Under the pieces are notes generated by a model that searched no databases, had not been told where the DNA came from, and saw only the letters and a list, made by a program, of their open reading frames with translations. The position numbers were made by a program, and so were the translations under genes. DNA of 64,000 nt from Neoalteromonas arenosi. Lineage in GTDB: Bacteria > Pseudomonadota > Gammaproteobacteria > Enterobacterales > Alteromonadaceae. Positions 38,379 to 48,143 of this stretch are shown piece by piece. The stretch is taken from contig NZ_JAUCBP010000010.1 of the NCBI RefSeq assembly GCF_030362855.1, positions 98,126-162,125 on the forward strand, in the 5' to 3' direction. The first letter of the stretch is position 1. The number at the start of each line of letters is the position of its first letter.

Positions 38379-38768
38379 ATGGCAAAAGCACCAGCTCGCG
38401 CTCGTAAGCGCGCAAAACGTCAGGTTGCTGACGGTATGGCTCATATCCATGCGTCTTTCAACAATACGATTGTGACTATAACAGATCGCCAAGGTAACGC
38501 TTTGGCATGGGCAACTTCAGGTGGTTCTGGTTTCCGTGGTTCACGTAAATCAACGCCATTTGCTGCTCAGGTAGCTGCAGAACGCGCAGGCGTTGCTGCT
38601 CAAGAATACGGTCTGAAGAACCTTGAAGTGTTCGTTAAAGGTCCAGGTCCAGGCCGTGAGTCTGCGATCCGTGCGCTTAACGCCACTGGGTACAAGATCA
38701 CAAACATTACCGATGTGACACCTATTCCTCACAACGGTTGTCGTCCACCGAAAAAACGTCGCGTTTAA
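38379..38768 (+). CDS. rpsK: 30S ribosomal protein S11
   Basis: This 129-residue platform protein starts [21 protein letters not shown] and ends [18 protein letters not shown]. It contacts the mRNA near the Shine-Dalgarno helix. The order rpsM-rpsK-rpsD-rpoA-rplQ is standard. Confidence 0.98.
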   Translation: MAKAPARARKRAKRQVADGMAHIHASFNNTIVTITDRQGNALAWATSGGSGFRGSRKSTPFAAQVAAERAGVAAQEYGLKNLEVFVKGPGPGRESAIRALNATGYKITNITDVTPIPHNGCRPPKKRRV

Positions 38769-38792
38769 TCGACGGACAACAGGAGAAAGATC

Positions 38793-39413
38793 ATGGCAAG
38801 ATATTTGGGTCCAAAACTCAAACTTAGCCGCCGCGAAGGTACAGATTTGTTCCTTAAGAGTGGCGTTCGCGCAATCGATTCTAAATGTAAAATCGATACT
38901 GCGCCTGGTCAACATGGTGCCCGTCGTGGCCGTTTGTCTGACTACGGTGTTCAGTTGCGTGAGAAGCAAAAAGTACGTCGTATGTATGGCGTATTAGAAA
39001 AACAGTTCCGTAACTACTATAAAGAAGCGGCACGTTTAAAAGGCAACACCGGTGAAAACTTGTTGCAACTTCTTGAACAGCGTCTTGATAACGTTGTGTA
39101 TCGTATGGGCTTTGCAAGTACTCGTGCTGAAGCACGTCAACTTGTTAGCCACAAAGCTATTCTTGTGAATGGCCAAGTGGTAAACATCCCATCGTTCAAC
39201 GTTAAAGCTGATGACGTGGTGTCTGTTCGTGAAAAAGCGAAAAAGCAAGCACGTATCGTGGCAGCATTAGAACTTGCTGACCAACGTGAAAAGCCGACGT
39301 GGATTGAAGTCGACAACTCTAAAATGGAAGGTACGTTTAAGCGTATTCCTGAAAGAACTGACTTGTCAGCCGAAATTAACGAACAGTTGATCGTCGAACT
39401 TTACTCTAAGTAA
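38793..39413 (+). CDS. rpsD: 30S ribosomal protein S4
   Basis: This 206-residue protein binds the five-way junction of 16S rRNA and starts 30S assembly. It begins [21 protein letters not shown], and the S4 RNA-binding domain is [47 protein letters not shown] is the zinc-free form. It is the expected repressor of its own operon through the leader at 37938-38030. Confidence 0.98.
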   Translation: MARYLGPKLKLSRREGTDLFLKSGVRAIDSKCKIDTAPGQHGARRGRLSDYGVQLREKQKVRRMYGVLEKQFRNYYKEAARLKGNTGENLLQLLEQRLDNVVYRMGFASTRAEARQLVSHKAILVNGQVVNIPSFNVKADDVVSVREKAKKQARIVAALELADQREKPTWIEVDNSKMEGTFKRIPERTDLSAEINEQLIVELYSK

Positions 39414-39436
39414 AGTGTAACTAAAGAGGATACATT

Positions 39437-40423
39437 GTGGGTTCTGTAACTGAATTCCTTAAACCAAGATTGGTTGAAATCGAAAACGTTTCTCCTACGC
39501 GTGCAAAAGTAACATTAGAGCCACTAGAGCGTGGTTTTGGTCACACTTTGGGCAACGCGTTACGTCGTATCTTACTTTCTTCAATGCCGGGATGTGCCGT
39601 CACTGAAGTTGAGATTGATGGTGTTTTACACGAGTACAGCACTAAAGAAGGCGTTCAAGAAGACGTCATCGAGATCTTGCTAAACCTTAAAGGTCTAGCG
39701 GTTAGCTTAGAAGGTAAAACTGAAGCTACCTTAACCTTGGTGAAATCTGGAGCGGGCCCGGTAACGGCTGGTGACATCCAGCACGACGGTGATGTAGAAA
39801 TCGTCAACCCTGATCACGTGATTTGTACGCTTACCGGCGATACTGAAATCAGCATGCGTATCAAGGTTGAGATGGGTCGTGGTTATGTTCCAGCGGCGAC
39901 GCGTCGTTCCTCTGAAGAAGATGATCGTCCAATTGGTCGTTTGTTAGTTGATGCTTCTTACAGCCCAGTTGATCGCATTTCATATGCGGTTGAATCTGCG
40001 CGTGTTGAGCAGCGTACTGACTTAGACAAGCTAATCATCGATATGGAAACTAACGGTACTTTGGATCCTGAAGAAGCTATCCGTCGTTCTGCAACTATTC
40101 TAGCTGAACAGTTAGATGCGTTCGTTGAACTACGCGATATGTCAGAGCCAGTAGCGAAAGAAGAGAAGCCGGAATTCGATCCGATTCTACTTCGTCCAGT
40201 TGATGACCTTGAGCTAACTGTACGTTCAGCAAACTGTTTGAAAGCAGAAGCTATTCAATACATTGGTGACTTAGTACAGCGTACCGAAGTTGAGTTGTTG
40301 AAGACTCCTAACTTAGGTAAAAAATCGCTTACTGAGATTAAAGATGTGCTTGCATCTCGTGGACTTTCACTAGGCATGCGCCTAGAGAATTGGCCGCCAG
40401 AGAGCATCGCCGAAAGAGATTAA
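39437..40423 (+). CDS. rpoA: RNA polymerase alpha subunit
   Basis: This 328-residue protein has the N-terminal assembly domain ([43 protein letters not shown]), an acidic linker and the C-terminal DNA-binding domain ([52 protein letters not shown]). The start is GTG at 39437 after AGAGGA, since the family begins GSVTEFLKP within a few residues. It lies in the alpha operon. Confidence 0.98.
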   Translation: MGSVTEFLKPRLVEIENVSPTRAKVTLEPLERGFGHTLGNALRRILLSSMPGCAVTEVEIDGVLHEYSTKEGVQEDVIEILLNLKGLAVSLEGKTEATLTLVKSGAGPVTAGDIQHDGDVEIVNPDHVICTLTGDTEISMRIKVEMGRGYVPAATRRSSEEDDRPIGRLLVDASYSPVDRISYAVESARVEQRTDLDKLIIDMETNGTLDPEEAIRRSATILAEQLDAFVELRDMSEPVAKEEKPEFDPILLRPVDDLELTVRSANCLKAEAIQYIGDLVQRTEVELLKTPNLGKKSLTEIKDVLASRGLSLGMRLENWPPESIAERD

Positions 40424-40463
40424 TCAGTACTTAGCGTACTGAGTGTAAGAGAAGGATAAAACT

Positions 40464-40865
40464 ATGCGCCATCGTAAAAGTGGTCGTCAGTTGAATCGCA
40501 ACAGCAGCCATCGCCAAGCTATGTTCAAAAACATGGCTAGCTCATTGGTTAAGCACGAAGTGATTAAAACGACGTTGCCTAAAGCGAAAGAATTGCGTCG
40601 CGTTATCGAGCCTCTAATCACACTTGCTAAGCAAGACAGTGTTGCGAACCGCCGTTTGGCAATGGCTCGCACGGGTGATAAAGAAGTTGTCGGTAAATTG
40701 TTTAACGAACTTGGTCCTCGCTATGAAGCGCGTCCAGGTGGCTATATCCGCATTTTAAAATGTGGTCTTCGTACTGGTGACAGTGCGCCTATGGCTTACG
40801 TTGAACTTGTAGACCGCCCAGTTGTTGAAGACGTAGAAGAAGTAGAAGAAGCAACTGAAGAGTAA
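40464..40865 (+). CDS. rplQ: 50S ribosomal protein L17
   Basis: This 133-residue protein begins [20 protein letters not shown] and contains [28 protein letters not shown], with an acidic tail. It lies at the peptide exit region of the 50S subunit. It is the last gene of the alpha operon and is followed by a strong terminator. Confidence 0.98.
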   Translation: MRHRKSGRQLNRNSSHRQAMFKNMASSLVKHEVIKTTLPKAKELRRVIEPLITLAKQDSVANRRLAMARTGDKEVVGKLFNELGPRYEARPGGYIRILKCGLRTGDSAPMAYVELVDRPVVEDVEEVEEATEE

Positions 40866-40882
40866 GACATTACTCCAATCAT

Positions 40883-40911
40883 AAAAAACCCGGCAATCGC
40901 CGGGTTTTTTT
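40883..40911. terminator. Bidirectional terminator after rplQ
   Basis: CCCGGC (40889-40894) pairs with GCCGGG (40899-40904) around an AATC loop, with an A-run before and a seven-T run after. It ends the alpha operon and can also stop the convergent gene at 40952. Confidence 0.95.
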
Positions 40912-40951
40912 ATCCGTGAGCTCACGCTCCAATGGATGTGACAAGCCGTGT

Positions 40952-41749
40952 TTAGTTTTTGTCGATAGCTTGGGCGATCTCTTGTTCTGTTGCACCACCG
41001 GCTAGCGCCGAGTTTTTCAATGCATCAATTTCCATGCCGCGATTTTCAGCGGTTTCAATGATGCGGATGATATGTTCGCGCTGCTGAACGGATTCACGTA
41101 CGGCATGCTCTACCACGGTATCTGCCTTTTCTGGAAACATTGCCAGTAGCCCATCAACAATATATTCACCAACAAACGGAACAGCAGAAATTGCCGTGGT
41201 AAGAATGTCGACCATGTCATTAGGGTGATCTTGGACAAGTGTTTGGACAATGCGATCAGCAGAATCAGGTTCGGTGATAACCGCAACACGGACAATCTCC
41301 TCAAGCTCTTCTGGCGTCGTATTGGCCGCTGCAGTTACGACGAAGTTGACGTAGCTAGGCTCTGCCAGAATAGCGAGTTCCACAATGTTCGGGCAATCGC
41401 TGACGTTCTTCTCGATAGCAATACGAACTATCTCTTCTGTCGCCGTCGGTTGGGCTGAAATCGCAGCGTAAATAATTTCTTTATATTTTTCGGGGTAAGT
41501 GTCAAGTGCCACTTCAACAATGGTTGTGACCTGCTGAGGATAGTGACTGGCAATCGATTTAATTGCGCGACCGATACTGGCGTTATTTTCCATCTGTCGT
41601 TGGATAAAAGACGCTTTTAAGACTTTCCTGTCATTGTGCTGTTCGGCTGCAGGGACAGGTTCAACAGACTCCTGTGGCGGTAGTGCAAACACTGATTGTG
41701 TACAACATAATGTTGCTAACACAGAGATTGCCATAGTTGTCTTACGCAT
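40952..41749 (-). CDS. Exported 15-residue tandem-repeat helical protein
   Basis: This 265-residue protein has a signal peptide (MRKTTMAISVLATLCCTQSVFA). Its central part, about residues 71-235, is eleven contiguous 15-residue repeats with consensus x-P-x5-I-V-x2-A-(I/V)-x3, for example YPQQVTTIVEVALDT, QPTATEEIVRIAIEK, TPEELEEIVRVAVIT and EPDSADRIVQTLVQD. Each would be one short helix after a proline turn, giving a solenoid in the periplasm. The tail has GATEQEIAQAIDKN. No known family was recognised. The ATG at 41749 is preferred; an in-frame TTG four codons upstream is possible. Confidence 0.8.
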   Translation of the reverse strand: MRKTTMAISVLATLCCTQSVFALPPQESVEPVPAAEQHNDRKVLKASFIQRQMENNASIGRAIKSIASHYPQQVTTIVEVALDTYPEKYKEIIYAAISAQPTATEEIVRIAIEKNVSDCPNIVELAILAEPSYVNFVVTAAANTTPEELEEIVRVAVITEPDSADRIVQTLVQDHPNDMVDILTTAISAVPFVGEYIVDGLLAMFPEKADTVVEHAVRESVQQREHIIRIIETAENRGMEIDALKNSALAGGATEQEIAQAIDKN

Positions 41750-41761
41750 ACTTCTCACCAA

Positions 41762-42058
41762 CTTACTTTTGTAGCATCCGTGCAGATTAAATCTTTACTT
41801 TGGACGCTCTACAACGCATAAAGTTCAGAAATTGTTAAAAAATGTTAACAAATGTACGTTACGCAAGATCGCGCAAAAAAGCAACGAATCTTAGGTATGG
41901 GTAGATAACTTTGGTTATGCAAAAACGATAAATTGCAGTAGTATCAACAGCGGTAGATGAGGTATTTTCGACGATGAACTGCAGTTGTCCCAACAACTGC
42001 TACAAATTTTGCGATCTGCTTCCCTTTGAAAAAGAATAACAATAATAAGTTGTAGAGT
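41762..42058 (+). promoter_or_regulatory. Leader of the polysaccharide operon, with ops-like element
   Basis: This non-coding gap of about 300 bases separates the repeat-protein gene from the divergent polysaccharide operon. It contains TTGTTAA and TTAACAA arms (about 41832-41851), an AGCGGTAG core (41949-41956) resembling the ops element GGCGGTAGCGT that recruits RfaH, and a perfect 8-bp hairpin (GCAGTTGT at 41981-41988, ACAACTGC at 41993-42000). The likely transcription start is not clear. Confidence 0.4.
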
Positions 42059-43045
42059 ATGTCACAACACCGGATGCTAGAGTTAGACGCCCTGCGAGGC
42101 ATCGCCGCAATGGCAGTGGTGGTTTATCATTTGGTCTATCGCTATCACGAACTCTATGGCCATCAAGGGCTTCCTGTATATTGGTCTTACTTTGGCCAGT
42201 ATGGCGTGCAACTGTTCTTTATGATCAGCGGTTTCGTCATTTATTGGACGTTGGATCGCATCCAAACACCCATTGAATTCGTTATCTCTCGATTTAGTCG
42301 ACTGTATCCTGTGTATTGGGTCGCGATAGCTGTTACCTTCGCAGTTACACTGTTACTTGGGTTACCCGATCGTACGGTGAGCGTCGCTACGGCGTTTAAA
42401 AATCTCGCCATGTTCCATGAATACTTTGCTGTTCCCCACGTCGATGGGGTGTACTGGACATTGACACTAGAGCTGACTTTTTACGCCTATATGTTCTTAC
42501 TCTTAATTGTCGGACAAAGATACTGGGCCACACCGCTTCTCATGCTTATAGTTATCGCCAATATGGGGTTAGGGTATGTAAGTGAGGTGCCCCGTTGGGC
42601 ACAATTGGTAACGCTGGATGGCTATGGACAGTTCTTTTTGTTTGGCGTTGCACTGCAAGACTGGCAAAAAGGGCGCAGTAAACTGCTTGCGGGCCTTGCA
42701 ATGCTATTTGCCGCAGCCCTTACTTTAACCGCCAGCACGGTGTTGGTTACAGCCATTTATCTAGTTTTAATGGCTGTATTCTGGGCCACGTTCAAGGGGT
42801 ACGTGCCCTTTATGAACAGTCGTGTGTTAGTGTGGCTCGGCGCGATTTCTTATTCGCTATACTTAATCCACCAAAATGTCGGTTACGCAATTTTATACAG
42901 GCTGAGTGAATTTATGCCTTCAGTTGCAGCTGTCACTATAGCCGTTGGTTTAGTAACTCTTCTGGCTTATGGGTTGAATCGCGTAGTTGAAGTGCCCAGT
43001 AATCAACAATTGCGCAAGGCGCTAAAACGAACCTTGGTTAGGTAA
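42059..43045 (+). CDS. Acyltransferase family 3 membrane protein
   Basis: This 328-residue integral membrane protein has about ten hydrophobic segments. The N-terminal signature is LDALRGIAAMAVVVYHLVYR, with the catalytic-type histidine in VVYHL, followed by GVQLFFMISGFVIYW and FSRLYPVYWVA. This is the OafA/WecH-type family that moves acyl groups (often acetyl) onto surface sugars. As first gene of the polysaccharide locus it probably O-acetylates the repeat unit. Confidence 0.88.
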   Translation: MSQHRMLELDALRGIAAMAVVVYHLVYRYHELYGHQGLPVYWSYFGQYGVQLFFMISGFVIYWTLDRIQTPIEFVISRFSRLYPVYWVAIAVTFAVTLLLGLPDRTVSVATAFKNLAMFHEYFAVPHVDGVYWTLTLELTFYAYMFLLLIVGQRYWATPLLMLIVIANMGLGYVSEVPRWAQLVTLDGYGQFFLFGVALQDWQKGRSKLLAGLAMLFAAALTLTASTVLVTAIYLVLMAVFWATFKGYVPFMNSRVLVWLGAISYSLYLIHQNVGYAILYRLSEFMPSVAAVTIAVGLVTLLAYGLNRVVEVPSNQQLRKALKRTLVR

Positions 43046-43058
43046 TCACTGACAACTC

Positions 43059-44507
43059 ATGACTGAATCAACAAACAACCAAAAAACGACCAACAAGAAC
43101 GCGTCATGGTCTGTATTTAATCAAGTTGCGAGTTATGCCACGTCTTTGATATTCACGGCGATTTTGGCGCGTATCGTTGCCCCGGAAGATTTTGGTATTT
43201 TTGCGATGGCGATGACGGTCTCGGCCTTCTTCGTTATCTTCGCAGACGGTGGCATGGTGTGGTCAATCATCCAGCGGCAGAATATCTCTAATGCTGAAAT
43301 CGCCAATTTGCGTTGGTTAAATGGTGGATTAGGGCTGCTAATGACCGTGTTAGCGGTTGTTGTTTCACCCTTCGTCGCAGCCTTTTACGGTTACCCAGAA
43401 ATCACCTGGGTACTGGCTATTTTGGGCGTTAACTTCTTCCTCGCCGGTGTTTCAACCCCCAGTATTATGTGGCTCAAACGGCAGCAGCGCTTTAAGGCGA
43501 TTGCCTTAATTGACATTTTCGCTACGCTCGCGGCAGGGAGTATTGCGGTTGTCTCGGCTTTTCAAGGAGCCGGTGTTTGGGCACTGGTGGTACAAGCTGT
43601 ATCGAAGGTATTAATCCAAGGTGTGCTGGTAACTGTTGTTGCCAGATGCCCTGCAGGATGGTTCTCGCGTCAAGTCGATATGAAAAACCTAACCTTGTTC
43701 GGCAGTTCATTAATTGCGTTTGGCGCAGTTAACTATTTTGCGCGTAATCTCGATAACGTGCTGATTGGCGCATACATTGACGCCGAATCGCTCGCCTATT
43801 ATACCCGTGCTTATTTTTTGATGACCTTACCCAGTATGCTGACAACGGGTGCGTTAAGTGGCTTGCTGGTATCGATTCTATCGCGATTACAAGAGCAACC
43901 TGATCAGCTGCAAAAACAATATGCGCACACGCTGCGATTTCTGTTTATTATTTGTGCACCCATTGCGATCTACTTCTTATTGTTCCCACAGGATCCCATC
44001 GCCCTGCTCTATGGCGAGCAGTGGGCCGACGTAGTACCGTTATTACAGGTCTTGAGTTTAGCGTGTCTCACCCAACCGATTCACAACACTATGGGCTGGT
44101 TGTTCACCGCAGCGGGTAAAGCCGGGAATATGCTGCGCTGGGGTATCGGCGCGTCTATCGCTTTGTCGTTGTCTTTTGCTGTTGGGGTACAATATGGCGC
44201 CATTGGCGTAGCGGTAGCCTATAGTCTGATCATGGGCATAGGTTTAACCATCGGTGCCGTATGGTTCGCTCACCACAGCGCTAATATTCGCTTTATCGAC
44301 ACCTGTCAGCAACTGGTATTGCCAATGATGATCACTGGGTTGACTATTGCCTTGAGCTATTTGCTGAGTCAGTGGCTTGCGTTTACTACCGAGTATCTAT
44401 GGTTAGCTATTCTCTATCACGGTAGCTTGATCGTTGGTATTTACGTAGTTTTGCTAGCGGCCTGTTATCGGGGGCAGTTACGCCGGATTTTACAGGTGGC
44501 AGTATGA
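43059..44507 (+). CDS. wzx: Polysaccharide flippase, Wzx type
   Basis: This 482-residue MATE/MOP-superfamily protein has about twelve transmembrane segments. Family signs are NASWSVFNQVASYATSLIFTAILARIVAPEDFGIFAMA and SIMWLKRQQRFKAIALIDI. It would flip undecaprenyl-diphosphate-linked repeat units to the periplasmic face. The stop overlaps the next glycosyltransferase start (ATGA). The name is by family and context, not specificity. Confidence 0.87.
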   Translation: MTESTNNQKTTNKNASWSVFNQVASYATSLIFTAILARIVAPEDFGIFAMAMTVSAFFVIFADGGMVWSIIQRQNISNAEIANLRWLNGGLGLLMTVLAVVVSPFVAAFYGYPEITWVLAILGVNFFLAGVSTPSIMWLKRQQRFKAIALIDIFATLAAGSIAVVSAFQGAGVWALVVQAVSKVLIQGVLVTVVARCPAGWFSRQVDMKNLTLFGSSLIAFGAVNYFARNLDNVLIGAYIDAESLAYYTRAYFLMTLPSMLTTGALSGLLVSILSRLQEQPDQLQKQYAHTLRFLFIICAPIAIYFLLFPQDPIALLYGEQWADVVPLLQVLSLACLTQPIHNTMGWLFTAAGKAGNMLRWGIGASIALSLSFAVGVQYGAIGVAVAYSLIMGIGLTIGAVWFAHHSANIRFIDTCQQLVLPMMITGLTIALSYLLSQWLAFTTEYLWLAILYHGSLIVGIYVVLLAACYRGQLRRILQVAV

Positions 44508-45634
44508 AGATTGGATTTATCTGCAATGAGTATCCGCCGGTAACCTGTGGTGGTATTGGCACGTTTACGCGCGAATTAGCTGAGCATTTGGTGCAGGCCG
44601 GGCATCATGTACATGTCATTGGTGTTTACGCTGGGCTATTGTCAACTGAGGTTGCTGAACAAAATGGGGTGTTGGTTGAGCGACTACCCGCACGGGGAGG
44701 CTTAATTGGCCTTTGGTCTGACCGCCGGCGTCTATATGAACGCGTAAAGGCTTTAGCAAAAGCCGGTGAATTGGATATTATAGAAGTGCCTGACTTTGAG
44801 GGAGGCGCGGCATTTTGGGGGCGCTTGCCGATTCCGAGGGTTACGCGCTTACACGGCACTGTGACTTACTTTAACCAAGAGCTGGGGCAACCGGCGAACA
44901 AATTGATTAAGCGCCTAGAGCTCAGTACCTTAGCTAATAGTGATTGTTGGTTATCAGTGAGCGACTACGCTGCGCAAGAGACTTGTAAAGCGTTCGCCCT
45001 CGAAAAACCTTACCAAGTGATTTACAACGGTATTGCTTGGCCTGCCGCGGAGCGATGCAAGCACGACTATGGCGCTGCGCGCAAAGTCGTCTTTACGGGG
45101 TCTTTAATGGCTAAAAAAGGCGTGTTCTCGCTGGCTAAAGCGTGGCGTCAATTGCATCGACAGCTCCCTGACATCCACTTGGTGCTAATCGGTAAAGATA
45201 CTATCGCCGATGGCCGCTCAGCCAAAGACTTGATTGTGGAGTTGGCTGGGCCTGACGCGCACATCACCTTCACTGGACATATTGATAAAAGTGAATTGCA
45301 ACAGCATTTGGTCAGTGCTGATGCTGCGATATTTCCTTCCTTCTCCGAGAGTTTCGGTCTTGGTCCGGTTGAGGCAATGGCGCTTGCCGTGCCAACCGTA
45401 TACACCCAATTATCGTGCGGGCCAGAAATAATGACAGATAAACGCGATGGCTTATTGATTGACCCGTCAGAACCCGACACAATTGTAACTGCCTTAACGA
45501 GCTTGTTAACGGATGAATCATTACGGCGCCAATATGGACGTGCTGGCCGTGCTCATGCGGAGAAATTTTCGGTCGATGCGCAGTTAGCGCATAATGTTCA
45601 AGCCTATCAGCAGTTAATAGAGGCTCATTCGTAA
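44504..45634 (+). CDS. Glycosyltransferase family 4
   Basis: This 376-residue GT-B enzyme begins MKIGFICNEYPPVTCGGIGTF, the acceptor-domain loop of GT4 enzymes. The donor domain has VVFTGSLMAKKGVFSLAKA and the E-x7-E motif ESFGLGPVE. It should add one sugar to the lipid-linked repeat unit at the cytoplasmic face. It overlaps both neighbours by one to four bases. Confidence 0.9.
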   Translation: MKIGFICNEYPPVTCGGIGTFTRELAEHLVQAGHHVHVIGVYAGLLSTEVAEQNGVLVERLPARGGLIGLWSDRRRLYERVKALAKAGELDIIEVPDFEGGAAFWGRLPIPRVTRLHGTVTYFNQELGQPANKLIKRLELSTLANSDCWLSVSDYAAQETCKAFALEKPYQVIYNGIAWPAAERCKHDYGAARKVVFTGSLMAKKGVFSLAKAWRQLHRQLPDIHLVLIGKDTIADGRSAKDLIVELAGPDAHITFTGHIDKSELQQHLVSADAAIFPSFSESFGLGPVEAMALAVPTVYTQLSCGPEIMTDKRDGLLIDPSEPDTIVTALTSLLTDESLRRQYGRAGRAHAEKFSVDAQLAHNVQAYQQLIEAHS

Positions 45635-47001
45635 TGAAGATAAAGAAAGTCTTGTTAGTCACGCCTTATTTTGCGCCGCAAACGCATGCAGCCATGTTCC
45701 GCGTGTATAAACTAGCGCGTTACTTGCCGAAACTGGGCTATCAAGTCCACGTGTTAACTGTTGATACCAACTACCTGTACAACGAAGACGACTCGCTGCT
45801 CAAGCAGTTGCCGGAAGGTGTGGTGATCCACACCGCCAAGTATACTGAACCAACGCTGCGTGGCTTGAAAATGAAATTGGGTGGCGAAGATCGCACGTTC
45901 GCTGCGCTAAAGCGCAAGGCCGCTGACGATTCCGCTCAAGGCAATGCGCCTAGCAGCCCTAATCCTATGGGTAGTAGTCACAAGCGCGGGCTTGTACAGC
46001 GGCTTAAACTGTGGATGGCTAATCGTCCCGATCGTTATTGGACTTGGTACAAGCACGCACTTGCTAAAGCGACAAGCGTAATTCAAACCCACAATATTGA
46101 TGTGGTATACACGACCACCGCGCCCTATACGACGTTGCGCTTGGGGATGGCATTACAAAGTGAGCTGGGGGTTAAATGGGTCGCTGATTATCGCGATCCA
46201 CTAGGATATTCTGAGCGTTTTTCACAACCCGGCGCAAAAGTGCAGGCGGAAGAAAAACGCATCGTTAAAGCTGCGATGCGCAAGGCCGATCACGTCGTGG
46301 GTTTAGCGCGCAGCTATGAATATATCTTTAGTGATTTGTATCAATTGTCGAGTAATCGTTTTACATTCATTCCCACAGGGGCTGACGATGCTTATATTGA
46401 AGCCGCGCATGCCAAGTTAGCTGAGCGGAGTACAACAGATATCACGGTGTTATTTGTTGGTGAGTTTCTCGATGAATACGACAGTAATCACGTGTTCCGC
46501 GCGCTCGACCAAGCAGGCTTACAACTCGATGGACGCTTAAAGTTAAAAGTGATTGGCCGGCGCGAGGTCAACCAACACCGTGTTGAGCGACTCCTCAATA
46601 GCGCTTGCTGTGACTATTTAAAACTGCACTGTGAATTTATTGACCATATTCCACAAGCGCAGTTGTACGAAGAAATAGCTGCTGCTCAAGCGTGTTTGTT
46701 AATTCCGGGTAATAGTCTTTGGTGGACTAACTTTGCCAAGTTGGTTGATTATATCGCACTGCAAAAAACCGTCATTGCCGATGTGCCGCTGATTAGTGAG
46801 GCGCGACTGGAATTAACCAAAGCCGGACTAGGCGTCTTTTTGGGCGGCGACTTGATTGAAGATACGACAGAACTGCTCAAAATTCTTGAGCGACCCAACC
46901 AGCGCGTGAATAAAAACTACTGTCAGTTGTACTTAGCGAGCTCTCAAGTGGCAGCTTTCGCCAAAGTATTCGATCAACAGCTTGAGCACGTCGGTCGATG
47001 A
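45634..47001 (+). CDS. Putative glycosyltransferase, GT4-like
   Basis: This 455-residue protein starts KKVLLVTPYFAPQTHAAMFRVYKLARYLPKLGYQVHVLT, the GT-B N-terminal fold, and has VKWVADYRDP and TVLFVGEFLDEYDSNHVFRALD farther on. The donor-site E-x7-E motif is not obvious; SLWWTNFAKLVDYIALQK occupies that region. It is longer than its neighbours because of an insertion around residues 75-130. It overlaps adjacent genes at both ends, so it belongs to the same operon. Confidence 0.8.
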   Translation: MKIKKVLLVTPYFAPQTHAAMFRVYKLARYLPKLGYQVHVLTVDTNYLYNEDDSLLKQLPEGVVIHTAKYTEPTLRGLKMKLGGEDRTFAALKRKAADDSAQGNAPSSPNPMGSSHKRGLVQRLKLWMANRPDRYWTWYKHALAKATSVIQTHNIDVVYTTTAPYTTLRLGMALQSELGVKWVADYRDPLGYSERFSQPGAKVQAEEKRIVKAAMRKADHVVGLARSYEYIFSDLYQLSSNRFTFIPTGADDAYIEAAHAKLAERSTTDITVLFVGEFLDEYDSNHVFRALDQAGLQLDGRLKLKVIGRREVNQHRVERLLNSACCDYLKLHCEFIDHIPQAQLYEEIAAAQACLLIPGNSLWWTNFAKLVDYIALQKTVIADVPLISEARLELTKAGLGVFLGGDLIEDTTELLKILERPNQRVNKNYCQLYLASSQVAAFAKVFDQQLEHVGR

Positions 47002-48143
47002 AGCAGCGCGTTTGTATGGTCAGTTTTGATTACCCACCTCTTGAAGGTGGGATATCGCGGCTGTGTGCAGCAATTGTTGATGATTTACTCCTGCGCAAAC
47101 ACCCGGTTGAAGTTGTCAGCCGCCAGACCAGTGCTGAACAAGTTGCGTTTCAAGCTCCGAAAACACCTGAGTATCGCGTGGCATCCAAACGCTTTAGAGC
47201 GGATTGGCAGTTGTTCAAACGTCTGCGTAAGTATCACCGCGATGACATAGTCATAACGGGTGTATGGTACCCAGAAGCGCTAATCGCATGGCTAGCCGGA
47301 TGTCGTTACATCGCTGTTTTAGCTCACGGCAATGATATCATGCATGGACAACCTACTCTTAAAAACCGATTGCTAAGCTGGGCGCGTAAATACGTGTTTA
47401 AGCGCGCTAAAATTGTAATAGCGAATAGTCATTACACCGGTAACTTGGTCAAGGCGCAAACCGATACTCCGGTGGCTGTGGCAACCCTTGGGGTCGATGA
47501 ACAGCGCTTTACACCGCGAAGTAATAAAGAGGTAGCGCGCATCCGTGAGCGTTTAGGATTTCCTCAAGATAGCTTTATCGCACTCACCACATCGCGGATC
47601 CAAGCCTACAAAGGACATGATATCGTACTGGCGGCAATTCGCGATTTGCCCATCGAGACGCGTGAGAAAATGCGTTATGTGATCGCTGGTCGTGGCGAAC
47701 ACTTAGCAAACTTAACAGTAATGGCAGAAGACTATGGCATTATGCCACAGGTTATATTTTTGGGTTTTGTTGACGAAGCGGATTTAGCCGATCTGTATGC
47801 CTGTGTTGATGCCTTTGTAATGTGTACGCGAGAGGAAGCGGGTGCCAAACAAGTTGAAGGGTTCGGCTTAGTATTTTTAGAAGCACAAGCCTCAGGGACC
47901 TTGGCAATTGGCACGCGACAAGGCGGTATCGTCGACGCCATTGACGAGCAAAACGGCGGATTTCTTATCGATCGCGATGATGTCGTGGCGCTATCAGCCC
48001 GTTTGGGTGACTTAATTGATCATCCAGAAAAGGTAAAGCAGCAAAGTGAGTTGGCGCGACAACGCGTCGAGCAGTCCACAACATGGCGACACTACGGTGA
48101 TCGCGTCAATCAAATATTGGAGCAATATTTTGGCAACTCTTGA
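46998..48143 (+). CDS. Glycosyltransferase family 4
   Basis: This 381-residue GT-B enzyme begins KQRVCMVSFDYPPLEGGISRL. The donor domain has ALTTSRIQAYKGHDIVLAA, VIFLGFVDEADLADLY and the E-x7-E motif EGFGLVFLE. It probably adds a sugar to the repeat unit. The start overlaps the previous stop (ATGA) and the end overlaps the next gene by 14 bases. Confidence 0.9.
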   Translation: MKQRVCMVSFDYPPLEGGISRLCAAIVDDLLLRKHPVEVVSRQTSAEQVAFQAPKTPEYRVASKRFRADWQLFKRLRKYHRDDIVITGVWYPEALIAWLAGCRYIAVLAHGNDIMHGQPTLKNRLLSWARKYVFKRAKIVIANSHYTGNLVKAQTDTPVAVATLGVDEQRFTPRSNKEVARIRERLGFPQDSFIALTTSRIQAYKGHDIVLAAIRDLPIETREKMRYVIAGRGEHLANLTVMAEDYGIMPQVIFLGFVDEADLADLYACVDAFVMCTREEAGAKQVEGFGLVFLEAQASGTLAIGTRQGGIVDAIDEQNGGFLIDRDDVVALSARLGDLIDHPEKVKQQSELARQRVEQSTTWRHYGDRVNQILEQYFGNS

